Shown in pieces: positions 50,430 to 58,608 of a DNA stretch of 64,000 nt. How positions within the stretch are numbered: the first letter of the stretch is position 1; every line of letters starts with the position of its first letter. Origin of the DNA: an uncultured Bacteroidales bacterium (GTDB lineage Bacteria; Bacteroidota; Bacteroidia; Bacteroidales; Bacteroidaceae). The DNA is taken from the NCBI GenBank assembly GCA_937898885.1, contig CALDKD010000090.1, positions 42,949-106,948 on the forward strand, given 5' to 3'. Both the position numbers and the translations under genes were made by a program. Under the pieces are notes generated by a model. The model was not told the DNA's origin, made no database searches, and saw nothing but the letters and a program-made list of their open reading frames with translations.

Positions 50430-51548
50430 TCAGTTGCCTGCCAATTTCAGTTTAAATACAATATAGTCTGTGTTCTCATCAACGGACTCCAGATATTCAA
50501 TCTCCTTTTTTGAAAGCATTTGGCGGGCCCTTTCTGTCAGTGTGGCGTGCCAAGGGTCATTTATCACGAACAGCAGGCCGTCGTTCACGGAGCCTGCAGG
50601 TGTCACTGCCCCACCCTGAAACAGGTCGTTCTCGAAATTGCCGGTCAGCACTTTTCCGTTTTCCTTGCAGTACAATGCCGTATAGTCACAATTCTGATAC
50701 CGATAGCTGAACAACAGATGCGATGCACTCTCAAAGACCCGGCTCACGCCACCTGCCTGTTCCGGATTAGACCACATATATGACTGTTTCCCGTTGAAAT
50801 CCAAATTCATGAAATCAGATGGATACGACTGTTCACCGAAATCAATGAGATATCTCTCAGTCATACCAGTGCCGTCCTTGGCCACGGAATAAATCACATT
50901 GTCGGAATAGATGTGCATAGAGTGGCAATCGTCCATTTCCGACACATCGTTGAAGAACGGATTGTTGGGAATTACATTACTCAGACTGTACTCAATGGCT
51001 TTTTGCGGAATCTGAAACCTGTTCTCCATCTTTGGCGCGCCACCATTCTGATTCACAACAAGTTCGTTTGTGATATAGGCAAATCCATCATCCAGCCGCA
51101 TAATTGAAAATGCGTGTTCAACAGCGCTTTTTGTGGCACTCAGCTCCTTACCTTTGAACGAATACTGCTTGAGCCAGGCCTGACCGTTGTATGCCCAGAT
51201 ACACTTTCCACTGTCATCAATTCTCGCATCATTGACAGGCAGCTCAAACAGCAGTTTGCCTTTCAGATCACAAACAATGTAACTGATGGCAGGCGCTATT
51301 CTGACAAGCATCACCTGCTTACCGATTGACACCTTATCCACACGCGGAATCAGTGTTATGTCATTGGAGCGTATTGGATAAAGAGTGATGCCTGATGCTA
51401 TGTCCGACAGACGGTATTCAGCAATCTCGCTCACGTTCACCTTCACTGTGTCGCACTCATTAGCCGCAAATGCAACACCTGAGTATGCCAGCACAGATGA
51501 CAACAGAATCGTTCTAAATATATTTCTACAAGTAACCATATCTTTCAC
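50430..51548 (-). CDS. 6-bladed beta-propeller-like secreted protein
   Basis: The 372-residue protein has a signal peptide (TILLSSVLAYSGVAFA) and the form of the Bacteroidetes 6-bladed beta-propeller family (DUF5128 type): an N-terminal VNVSEIAEYRLSDIASGITLYPIRS strand, repeated blade-like segments (SYIVCDLKGKLLFELP, WLKQYSFKGKEL), the IDFGEQSYPSDF segment (about 235-246) and NGKVLTGNFENDLFQGG. The role is unknown; relatives are often encoded near PULs. The gene follows a shorter paralogue by 3 bases. Confidence 0.7.
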   Translation of the reverse strand: MKDMVTCRNIFRTILLSSVLAYSGVAFAANECDTVKVNVSEIAEYRLSDIASGITLYPIRSNDITLIPRVDKVSIGKQVMLVRIAPAISYIVCDLKGKLLFELPVNDARIDDSGKCIWAYNGQAWLKQYSFKGKELSATKSAVEHAFSIMRLDDGFAYITNELVVNQNGGAPKMENRFQIPQKAIEYSLSNVIPNNPFFNDVSEMDDCHSMHIYSDNVIYSVAKDGTGMTERYLIDFGEQSYPSDFMNLDFNGKQSYMWSNPEQAGGVSRVFESASHLLFSYRYQNCDYTALYCKENGKVLTGNFENDLFQGGAVTPAGSVNDGLLFVINDPWHATLTERARQMLSKKEIEYLESVDENTDYIVFKLKLAGN

Positions 51549-51551
51549 GTA

Positions 51552-52346
51552 TTAGAAACTTTTGAAGCTCATTTTCACACTTATCTCCGGCTCTGTATCG
51601 CCATTGCCGGACAAGGCTTCGGCACGCTTTGCCGCATAAGGCATTAATGTGCTGACAGGTTCTCTTTCCAACATCACCTGAAGCACCCCATATGGGGCAA
51701 TAAACTCTGGCAGTTGCGGCTCACGGGGAGTATCTCCACTTACAAAAAAAACATCATCCACCAGATTTCCGTTAATCACGTGACCGTTCTCAATATTGTA
51801 GAACAGGTGGACGCGCGCATCATTGTGCCAGTATGTCAGATATATCACGTTTCCAGACACTGACACATTCTCCACATAACCGGCGTACTTGTAATGCGAC
51901 AGCAGATACTTCTCATAGATATTGCTATTCCTGTAGCAAAGATTGTCCTTAAAGGCATATTCTCCGAAATCCACTACTATAAACGGCTCCGGCACACTGC
52001 TGCCCTTCCTCACTATGTATATGGTGTCCGATGGAATGAAATGGCACAATGTATCGCCATTGTATTCCGATAAGAAGGAGTCATAGCGACCTACAGGATT
52101 GCTCGGACGGTTATGCCGCCAATAAAGCGGTGCAAGCCGGATCTTCTTTCTTATTTTCTCATTTCCCTCGGAAATTCTTGACACTCTGTCAGTAGCAGCA
52201 AAAGACAATCCTTCCAGTACCTCCGACAACTTTATTTCACTCAGTGACTCAACGGGTACACTGATGACGTGCGTCTCAGCCATCGTGCCAGTCAGAGGCA
52301 TACCTGTCAATGCCATCAAAAGCAAGTTATGTAATCTGATTCTCAT
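51552..52346 (-). CDS. Shortened 6-bladed beta-propeller-like secreted protein
   Basis: The 264-residue protein with a signal peptide (MRIRLHNLLLMALTGMPLTGTMA) resembles its downstream neighbour at both ends: SLSEIKLSEVLEGLSF near the N-terminus, VVDFGEYAFKDN at about 124-135 and NGHVINGNLVDDVFF after it. The VDFGEY segment sits about 110 residues closer to the N-terminus than in the neighbour, so about half of the propeller is missing. No frameshift is visible, so it is an internally deleted or compact paralogue. It is first of the pair and probably shares its transcript. Confidence 0.6.
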   Translation of the reverse strand: MRIRLHNLLLMALTGMPLTGTMAETHVISVPVESLSEIKLSEVLEGLSFAATDRVSRISEGNEKIRKKIRLAPLYWRHNRPSNPVGRYDSFLSEYNGDTLCHFIPSDTIYIVRKGSSVPEPFIVVDFGEYAFKDNLCYRNSNIYEKYLLSHYKYAGYVENVSVSGNVIYLTYWHNDARVHLFYNIENGHVINGNLVDDVFFVSGDTPREPQLPEFIAPYGVLQVMLEREPVSTLMPYAAKRAEALSGNGDTEPEISVKMSFKSF

Positions 52347-52355
52347 AATAAAACT

Positions 52356-52387
52356 GCCTGCGTTTACAATAATACGAAAACGCAGGC
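52356..52387 (-). terminator. Hairpin between the LRR protein and the propeller pair
   Basis: A 10-bp stem GCCTGCGTTT / AAACGCAGGC (52356-52365, 52378-52387) is followed on the minus strand by AGTTTTATTAT. It terminates the LRR gene, or acts as a leader hairpin for the propeller gene starting at 52346. Confidence 0.65.
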
Positions 52388-52461
52388 AATTTGTTAAATG
52401 AGAAGACTAAAAATGTACCGATCAATATCTCAATATATGACCGGCAGAATGGCACACAATA

Positions 52462-55260
52462 TTAACGCATATCTAACTTATATGACTTTCCGGATATTGT
52501 TATCACATAAATATACCCCTTTGGAAGGCTCAATGTTGTAGAGCCGTTATTTGACAAGCATGAACTTACCAGACGGCCATTGGTAGTATAGACGTTAACC
52601 GGCACACCCTCCACACTGCAATCTATCCTCACGCCATTATCAATAACGCTGAATCCATCAGAGGAAACGATAGAGATGCCTGTGGTCTCGATAGCTTGAA
52701 TGTTCACAAAGTCCTGCCATCCAGTTGCATTGCGGTAAGCCTCCAGAGATTCTTCAGGAACATACAGTACGGCAGACTCACATACATCCGGATGGAATGA
52801 CCTTTTCTTGCAGTTTGGAGGTGTGACAGACAGGCAGTAAACCTCATTGACCTTATCATTGGTATAGAAAGACCTTGCTACAGTCTTCACATTTGCTCCA
52901 ATGACAATCTTGCTCAGTCCAGACAGGCTGCCAGTTAAGCCTGTAATATCAATATTCTCACAGTCTATATACAAATCACTCAGATTCACGCACCCGTCAA
53001 AGATCTCTTCTCCAAACCTGACAACGCTGTTTGGTATTGATATTGACTTCAATGATACACAGTTTCTAAAAGCACCCGACGCAATTGCAACTGTAGTGTC
53101 ATTGACAATCACATCAACCGGCTCGCCCTTATATCCCAGCAATAACGAACCCAAATACGCCACATTTCCAGGTTGGTTATCATACCAGGGAGTGTTTACA
53201 AAAGCATACTCACCTATCGAAGATATAGTCTGTTCTGTGACAATAACAGATGTCAGGCTGGAACAGTCCTTGAAAGCGCTATTCTCAACAGCACTTACAG
53301 ACTGGCCTAATACCACAGTCTGAATAGCATCGTTCCCCTCAAACCAATTACTCACCACAGGACACATAAACTCTACCTGCGTCAGGCTCTTCAACCCCTC
53401 GAAAGCATTATCTGCAATATTTACAGTACTGGCAGGTATGGTAAGCGACTCCAGACTGCCGCAGCCCGAGAAAGCGTATGCGCCAATGGTCTTTATACTA
53501 TTAGGAATACTAATTGAGCGAAGGCTGCCACAATTGGCAAAAAGCCCCTCGCTGACAGTAACATTCTCTGACGGAATACAGAATGACTGCAATCCTGAGC
53601 AATTGCCGAAAATATACGTTCCTGAAAGGATTACAGAGTTTCCCAACTCCAACGAAGTCAGTGACTCACAGCCATAGAACGCATATTCAGATATCTCTGC
53701 TACACTTTCAGGAATATTCAAGTCTCTCAAACTTGTGCAGCCATAGAATATGTATGGTGCCAGGGAGCTGATGTTTTTGGGCATTGAGACAGTCTGCAAA
53801 CTGTTACAACCATAAAACAAGCCGTACCCTAAAAAGCCCACATTTTCAGGAATCACAATCTCATCCAGACTTTGGCAGTTCTCAAATAAATAATCATTGA
53901 GGCTCATCAAGCCATCAGACAACGTAATTGATTTTAGAGCAATACAATCATAGAATACACTGTTGCCCGTATATCGCACACTATCCGGCAGCACTATCGA
54001 TGTCAATGAATGACAGCTTTCAAAAGCCCAGCTGTCAATGCCGGACACACTTTCCGGTATGTCAACCGCCGATAACGAGACACAATTTCCGAAAGCTGAC
54101 TGTCCTATATGATTTACACTATGCGGGATTGTCACTGATACAAGATTCCGGCAATCATAAAACGCACATTTGCCAATAGAAAGAACGCCATCACTTATTA
54201 TTGCATTCTTAATATTTTCCCTTATTTCATACCAAGGCGCGTGAGCATTATAGTCAAAGTCAGTCATATTACCGTCGCCAAGGATTGTGAGCGTACTAGT
54301 ACTTTCATCAAAGCTCCACTCTGTTACCTCACTTATCAGCTCAAAGTTACGCCAGCCCTCAGCTGATCTATACAATTCCAGTGTGCCTTTAGGAACATAA
54401 AGAGAGGCTGTCTGATAAATCTCCGGTGTAAAAGAATCCTCATCGCAAAAAGGCGGTTCCACAGCATTACAATATATTTTTTTGTTGTAACCGGAAAATA
54501 CAGCCTTTCCAATACTCTCAATAGATGCAGGGATAACAATATACCCCAGACTCGCGCAATTTAAAAATACGCTGTCGCATATAGTCTTCAATGTCTCCGG
54601 CAATTTAATGTCTGCTAAATAGGAGCAATTCATAAAAGCACGTTTGTTAATGACAGTGACACCCTCAGGCAGCTCGATATTCTTAATATCTGTCATACCA
54701 TAGAACGCCCACTGGCCTATGGAGGTAACGCCTTGTGGTATTATGGTATTAGAGCATCCTGCCAGCAAAGTATTGGTGGCAGTCTCTATCACGGCATTGC
54801 AATCATCACGGCTGTCATAAACAGGATTACCTTTCTCTACCACAACAGATTTCAAGCCTGTACACGAAGTAAAGCCACACTCAAAGCTGGTTACGCTGGA
54901 AGGTATTACTATTGATGTAAGATTGGAACACTCATCAAAGGCACTGACACCAATTCTTGTAACACTATGCGGTATGGAAATCTTATTCAATGCGCTTTTC
55001 GTGAAAGAACACTCTCCTATACTTGTTACGCCATCATTTATAATTGTCGTAACATTAAAATTATTCATATACCAAGGAGAGTATCCCCACTCATAATCAT
55101 CCATAGGCCCGTTACCCGATATGGTAAGGACATAATTTACCTTGTCAATACTCCAGGATATGCCCTTGACAGCATCGATATCAGCAAAAGTTTTGACTGG
55201 GAACAGCATCAGAAGCCCTAGCGCCAATGCCGGTGAGAAAAAATCAGCAATACGTCTCAT
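52462..55260 (-). CDS. BspA-type leucine-rich repeat surface protein
   Basis: The product has about 932 residues from ATG 55260 (MRRIADFFSPALALGLLMLFPVKTFA), with a signal peptide. It contains many LRR_5 (BspA/TpLRR) repeats of about 23 residues with the form C-x-x-L-x-S-x-x-I-P-x-S-V-x-x-I-G-x-x-A-F. Two blocks are separated by a W-x-F-D-x-S-T-L-T-I-x-G-x-G-x-M domain repeated at residues about 30 and 315, and two LYVP-x-x-x-L-x-x-Y segments close the blocks. The C-terminus (VNVYTTNGRLVSSCLS... GYIYVITISGKSYKLDMR) looks like a type IX secretion-type sorting tail. Such proteins mediate adhesion and surface interactions. It is a single-gene unit. Confidence 0.9.
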   Translation of the reverse strand: MRRIADFFSPALALGLLMLFPVKTFADIDAVKGISWSIDKVNYVLTISGNGPMDDYEWGYSPWYMNNFNVTTIINDGVTSIGECSFTKSALNKISIPHSVTRIGVSAFDECSNLTSIVIPSSVTSFECGFTSCTGLKSVVVEKGNPVYDSRDDCNAVIETATNTLLAGCSNTIIPQGVTSIGQWAFYGMTDIKNIELPEGVTVINKRAFMNCSYLADIKLPETLKTICDSVFLNCASLGYIVIPASIESIGKAVFSGYNKKIYCNAVEPPFCDEDSFTPEIYQTASLYVPKGTLELYRSAEGWRNFELISEVTEWSFDESTSTLTILGDGNMTDFDYNAHAPWYEIRENIKNAIISDGVLSIGKCAFYDCRNLVSVTIPHSVNHIGQSAFGNCVSLSAVDIPESVSGIDSWAFESCHSLTSIVLPDSVRYTGNSVFYDCIALKSITLSDGLMSLNDYLFENCQSLDEIVIPENVGFLGYGLFYGCNSLQTVSMPKNISSLAPYIFYGCTSLRDLNIPESVAEISEYAFYGCESLTSLELGNSVILSGTYIFGNCSGLQSFCIPSENVTVSEGLFANCGSLRSISIPNSIKTIGAYAFSGCGSLESLTIPASTVNIADNAFEGLKSLTQVEFMCPVVSNWFEGNDAIQTVVLGQSVSAVENSAFKDCSSLTSVIVTEQTISSIGEYAFVNTPWYDNQPGNVAYLGSLLLGYKGEPVDVIVNDTTVAIASGAFRNCVSLKSISIPNSVVRFGEEIFDGCVNLSDLYIDCENIDITGLTGSLSGLSKIVIGANVKTVARSFYTNDKVNEVYCLSVTPPNCKKRSFHPDVCESAVLYVPEESLEAYRNATGWQDFVNIQAIETTGISIVSSDGFSVIDNGVRIDCSVEGVPVNVYTTNGRLVSSCLSNNGSTTLSLPKGYIYVITISGKSYKLDMR

Positions 55261-55379
55261 AACGATCAAGATATTTTATTTTGAGCCTGCAAGTTACCGA
55301 TTTTCTCCAAATACGGAAATAATTACCTATCAAAATTCATTATTTCAAAGATATATCCTCTATCCAATGCCGTCCTTGA

Positions 55380-55565
55380 TTATTCGCTTTTCCTGATCGC
55401 GGTTATCAACGTGACAAGAGACAGCCACAATGCCGACAGGTCAACTACAAGCAGATAGAACTTAATCCACAAAGGAAGCTCAGCCGCATTCTTGAAAATC
55501 ACGCCGGGGCCACAGACAGCCAGTATCAGCACTACCAGAGACAAATAGAAATTGAACTTTCTCAT
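55380..55565 (-). CDS. Small membrane protein, 61 residues
   Basis: From ATG 55565 the product is MRKFNFYLSLVVLILAVCGP... with two hydrophobic segments and a charged C-terminus (TAIRKSE). A longer frame to 55631 would cross a TAATTTTG on the minus strand (55571-55578), so the shorter start is chosen. It looks like a two-helix protein of unknown role. Confidence is limited by its size. Confidence 0.45.
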   Translation of the reverse strand: MRKFNFYLSLVVLILAVCGPGVIFKNAAELPLWIKFYLLVVDLSALWLSLVTLITAIRKSE

Positions 55566-55698
55566 ACTTTCAAAATTAATTATGGGCGAATATATGCAAA
55601 AGACCGTACAATACAAACATCGTTTGACCAAATAAACAGGCAGTTAATATCTTTTGTGCTCCAAAAGCATCTGTTAACCCAAACGGACTAAATGACCG

Positions 55699-56934
55699 TC
55701 AGGAATTGTAAGTGTGCAGGCTGGTCTGTGAGGCTGGCAGAGCCCCAACGCCATACCAGGCTACCTGCATGGCCAGAAACGCCAGCAGGATACAGACAAG
55801 CACGGCGGCACCCTTCTTTCCCGCCTTAACCGGAAGATGTGTGCCGAGAAGAGTGAACAGCCACGTAACAGCGGCCCAGCACTCCTTGGCATCCCACGTC
55901 CACCAGTCTCCCCATACATATTTGGCCCACACGGCACCGCACAACATACCAAGCAGCAACAAGGCCGATGCGGTACTCAGCAACTTTATAGAGAGATAGT
56001 CAGACTTCCGCTCTTTCTTTGAGAAAAATGATATCGCACCTGTAATCAATGCCAGTGCAAGTGATGAGTATGCCAGCATATACAAGGCCAGGTGCGGAAT
56101 GAACCAGAGGCTCCGCAAGGCTGGCATCAGCGTGCCGAAGTTGATGCGCGCCACAGATATTACGGTAAAAGCCACGGCAATGACAGCCATAGCCAGAAAC
56201 ATATACACGCTATTCCAGCATCGCTCCAATCCGGCCACGGCACCGGCGGCAAGAAGAAGCATCCCAAGAAACACCACTGGCAGCCAGGGATCGCGGACCA
56301 TCTTCAACACACTGTACTCCCCGCTCTCCTGGTCATAGTCGGACTGATAAATATAAAAGCCCTTGCACAGGCACGGATGGTTGACAGATGTCTCATACTC
56401 TTTGCCATCTATCCGCAGCACACTGCTATATTGCCTGGGACTGATGCCATCGTCATAATAATCTATGCTGAAATCCACCAGACGTACGGAAAAAGGAAGC
56501 GTCACCACACGCCCGTCGCCGGTATAGGCGTAACTCTCATCGTGACCATGGAAAACCGCCATCTGCGCATCCACCACATCGGGAGCACCCCAGAACGCGC
56601 CATACATCAGCAAGAATAGTCCGAGATGGCTCAGAATACCGGCAGCACTCCGTCTCACCTTGATTGAGTCCATAATGGTGAGGCCCAGTGAGACCATCAT
56701 AATCACTGACACCACCCACATTGCGGGACTACGATGCCATGCCGTCCCATACGTTCCTTCCAATGCGGTAAGTATCAGGAAAGCCACAATTGAGATGGCG
56801 CACATAGCTTTTCCGCACAGGATCCGCCTTACTCTGCCAGACGGCAGATATCTCCACAGAAGCAGAAGTCCTGCCAGTGAGGCCAGAGACAGTATCAGGG
56901 AAAGCGGAAATTGCCAGAAAGAAATGTCGGTCAT
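55699..56934 (-). CDS. ccsA: Cytochrome c biogenesis protein (ResB-like segment fused to CcsA)
   Basis: The 411-residue inner-membrane protein starts at MTDISFWQ (56934), because a -7 element (TAATTTTG, 56955-56962) lies in the longer frame. The first half has membrane helices and a periplasmic stretch with SVRLVDFSIDYYDDGISPRQYSS and KGFYIYQSDYD, which is ResB-like. The second half is CcsA with the haem-handling WWD motif (YVWGDWWTWDAKE) and flanking His residues. It delivers haem to the periplasm and attaches it to apocytochrome c. It stands alone, with no cytochrome (for example nrfAH) next to it in the window. Confidence 0.88.
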   Translation of the reverse strand: MTDISFWQFPLSLILSLASLAGLLLLWRYLPSGRVRRILCGKAMCAISIVAFLILTALEGTYGTAWHRSPAMWVVSVIMMVSLGLTIMDSIKVRRSAAGILSHLGLFLLMYGAFWGAPDVVDAQMAVFHGHDESYAYTGDGRVVTLPFSVRLVDFSIDYYDDGISPRQYSSVLRIDGKEYETSVNHPCLCKGFYIYQSDYDQESGEYSVLKMVRDPWLPVVFLGMLLLAAGAVAGLERCWNSVYMFLAMAVIAVAFTVISVARINFGTLMPALRSLWFIPHLALYMLAYSSLALALITGAISFFSKKERKSDYLSIKLLSTASALLLLGMLCGAVWAKYVWGDWWTWDAKECWAAVTWLFTLLGTHLPVKAGKKGAAVLVCILLAFLAMQVAWYGVGALPASQTSLHTYNS

Positions 56935-56954
56935 ACGAATGCAATATACGGGAG

Positions 56955-56962
56955 CAAAATTA
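56955..56962 (-). promoter_or_regulatory. -7 element (TAATTTTG) for ccsA
   Basis: A perfect TAnnTTTG on the minus strand, 21 bases ahead of the start at 56934. It decides that start over 56967. Confidence 0.45.
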
Positions 56963-57036
56963 AGCATAAAATAACGTGCCTTTACAAATAATTAAACTTT
57001 ATTGACAATAGTGGCACTAGTTACAAAACAAATGCC

Positions 57037-57044
57037 TAATTTTG
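57037..57044 (+). promoter_or_regulatory. -7 element (TAATTTTG) for the GH10 gene
   Basis: A perfect TAnnTTTG 58 bases ahead of ATG 57103. No -33 TTTG is seen at the right distance, which suits activator-dependent expression. Confidence 0.45.
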
Positions 57045-57102
57045 ACGTTCAATACAGCAAAGGCCCGAATTAACATTAACCAAAACTTTATAATTTTCAA
57101 AA

Positions 57103-58437
57103 ATGAAGAAAATCACAACAATCGCTCTTGTTGCATCTGCTATGCTTATGAGCGCGTGCGGCCCTAAGGATCCAGGTCTGAAGGACGCGTACAAGAACTA
57201 TTTCAAGATTGGTGTGGCCGTTACCCCACGTAACGTGACGGACTCACTGCAGTCATCCATTATCCTTAAGGAGTTCAACAGCGTAACCGCTGAGAACTGT
57301 ATGAAACCAGGTGAGATTCACCCGGCTCCTGGCGTTTGGAACCTTGAGCAGGCCGATGCCATCGCAAACTTCTGCCGCGCCAACGGCATCAAGATGCGTG
57401 GTCACTGTCTGGTATGGCACAGCCAGTTCGCTACCTGGATGTTCAACAAGTACGATGAGAACGGCAACCAGGTTGTAGAGCGTGACGAGAATGGTGACAC
57501 CATTTGGATTGAGCAGCCGGCACGTCGTGGCTTTGGCTTCGGCGGTGGTTTCCCAGGCTTTGGCGGTCCTCGTCCACAGGGTCAGCCGGGTCAGATGCCT
57601 CAGGGTGGTTTCCCACAGGGCGGTTTCCCGGGCTTCGGTGGTCCACGTCCACAGGGCCAGCCAGGTCAGGCTCCCGCACCTGAGATGATTAAGGTTCCGA
57701 AGTATGCAAAGGCTACCAAGGAGGAGTTCTACGACTCACTTCAGGCACACATCAACTTTGTAGTAAACCGTTACAAGGATGTTGTATATTGCTGGGATGT
57801 TGTAAACGAGGCTATGAGCGATGCCGACAACGCAGACGCTCCGTACGAGCAGTCATTCCGTCAGTCACAGGCATATCAGCTCTGCGGCGACGAGTTCATT
57901 CTCAAGGCTTTCCAGTTTGCCCACGAGGCAGATCCTAATGCAGACCTGTTCTACAACGACTACAGTGCCTGGACTCCTGCAAAGAGAACCTACATCTACA
58001 ACATGGTCAAAAAGCTTCAGGGCGAAGGTGCTCCTATCACCGGTATCGGTATGCAGGGCCACTACAACATCTATGACAACCCAACAATCGAGGACTTCGA
58101 GAAGGCTATCAATATGTACACAGAGCTGGTTGACAACCTTCAGATCACTGAGTTTGATGTACGTATCAACCACGAGGCAGGTGGTGGTCTTCAGTTCAGC
58201 CGTGGCGAGGGTCAGGTTCTCTCCGACTCTATCGCAAAGATGCAGCAGGACAAGTACGACGAGCTGTTCAAGGTTATCCGCAAGTACAAGAAGTACTTCT
58301 CTTGCGTAACCTTCTGGAACCTCGGCGACCGCGACTCATGGCTTGGCGCCAACAACTTCCCACTGTTGTTCGACGGCGAGTACCAGCGCAAGCCTGTATA
58401 TTATACAGTTCGCGATTTCAAGAAGAACAAGAAGTAA
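57103..58437 (+). CDS. GH10 endo-1,4-beta-xylanase lipoprotein with Gly/Pro-rich insert
   Basis: The 444-residue protein has a lipobox (MLMSACGP, Cys19) and a complete GH10 barrel: NSVTAENCMKPG (59-70), GHCLVWHSQ (100-108), the acid/base Glu236 in WDVVNEAM, the nucleophile Glu350 in ITEFDV and TFWNLGDRDSW near the end. It cuts the xylan backbone at the cell surface. Residues 141-193 form a low-complexity insert made of two identical 17-residue copies (GGFPGFGGPRPQGQPGQ, 148-164 and 173-189) after the beta-3 strand, the place where other Bacteroidetes Xyn10 enzymes carry inserted CBMs (recollection). It is a single-gene unit with a strong terminator. Confidence 0.93.
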   Translation: MKKITTIALVASAMLMSACGPKDPGLKDAYKNYFKIGVAVTPRNVTDSLQSSIILKEFNSVTAENCMKPGEIHPAPGVWNLEQADAIANFCRANGIKMRGHCLVWHSQFATWMFNKYDENGNQVVERDENGDTIWIEQPARRGFGFGGGFPGFGGPRPQGQPGQMPQGGFPQGGFPGFGGPRPQGQPGQAPAPEMIKVPKYAKATKEEFYDSLQAHINFVVNRYKDVVYCWDVVNEAMSDADNADAPYEQSFRQSQAYQLCGDEFILKAFQFAHEADPNADLFYNDYSAWTPAKRTYIYNMVKKLQGEGAPITGIGMQGHYNIYDNPTIEDFEKAINMYTELVDNLQITEFDVRINHEAGGGLQFSRGEGQVLSDSIAKMQQDKYDELFKVIRKYKKYFSCVTFWNLGDRDSWLGANNFPLLFDGEYQRKPVYYTVRDFKKNKK

Positions 58438-58456
58438 TCCACACTTCCATAATATA

Positions 58457-58489
58457 AAGAGGATGGCCAAAAGTCATCCTCTTTTTTTT
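58457..58489 (+). terminator. Rho-independent terminator after GH10
   Basis: A 9-bp stem AAGAGGATG / CATCCTCTT is followed by an eight-T run, 20 bases after the xylanase stop. Confidence 0.88.
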
Positions 58490-58608
58490 GTCTGATGACA
58501 AATATCAGGCAAATATATTTCCAGTGACAATACTTTTTGTTACCTTTACCACATTCACGTATATGAGGTAAAATACTTGCTATTCAATAACCGACAACAA
58601 ACAGAATT

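Noticed and set aside
55571..55578. TAATTTTG as the promoter of the 61-residue membrane protein
   Set aside because: It would place the transcript start at the start codon with no ribosome-binding site; used only as an argument against the longer ORF.
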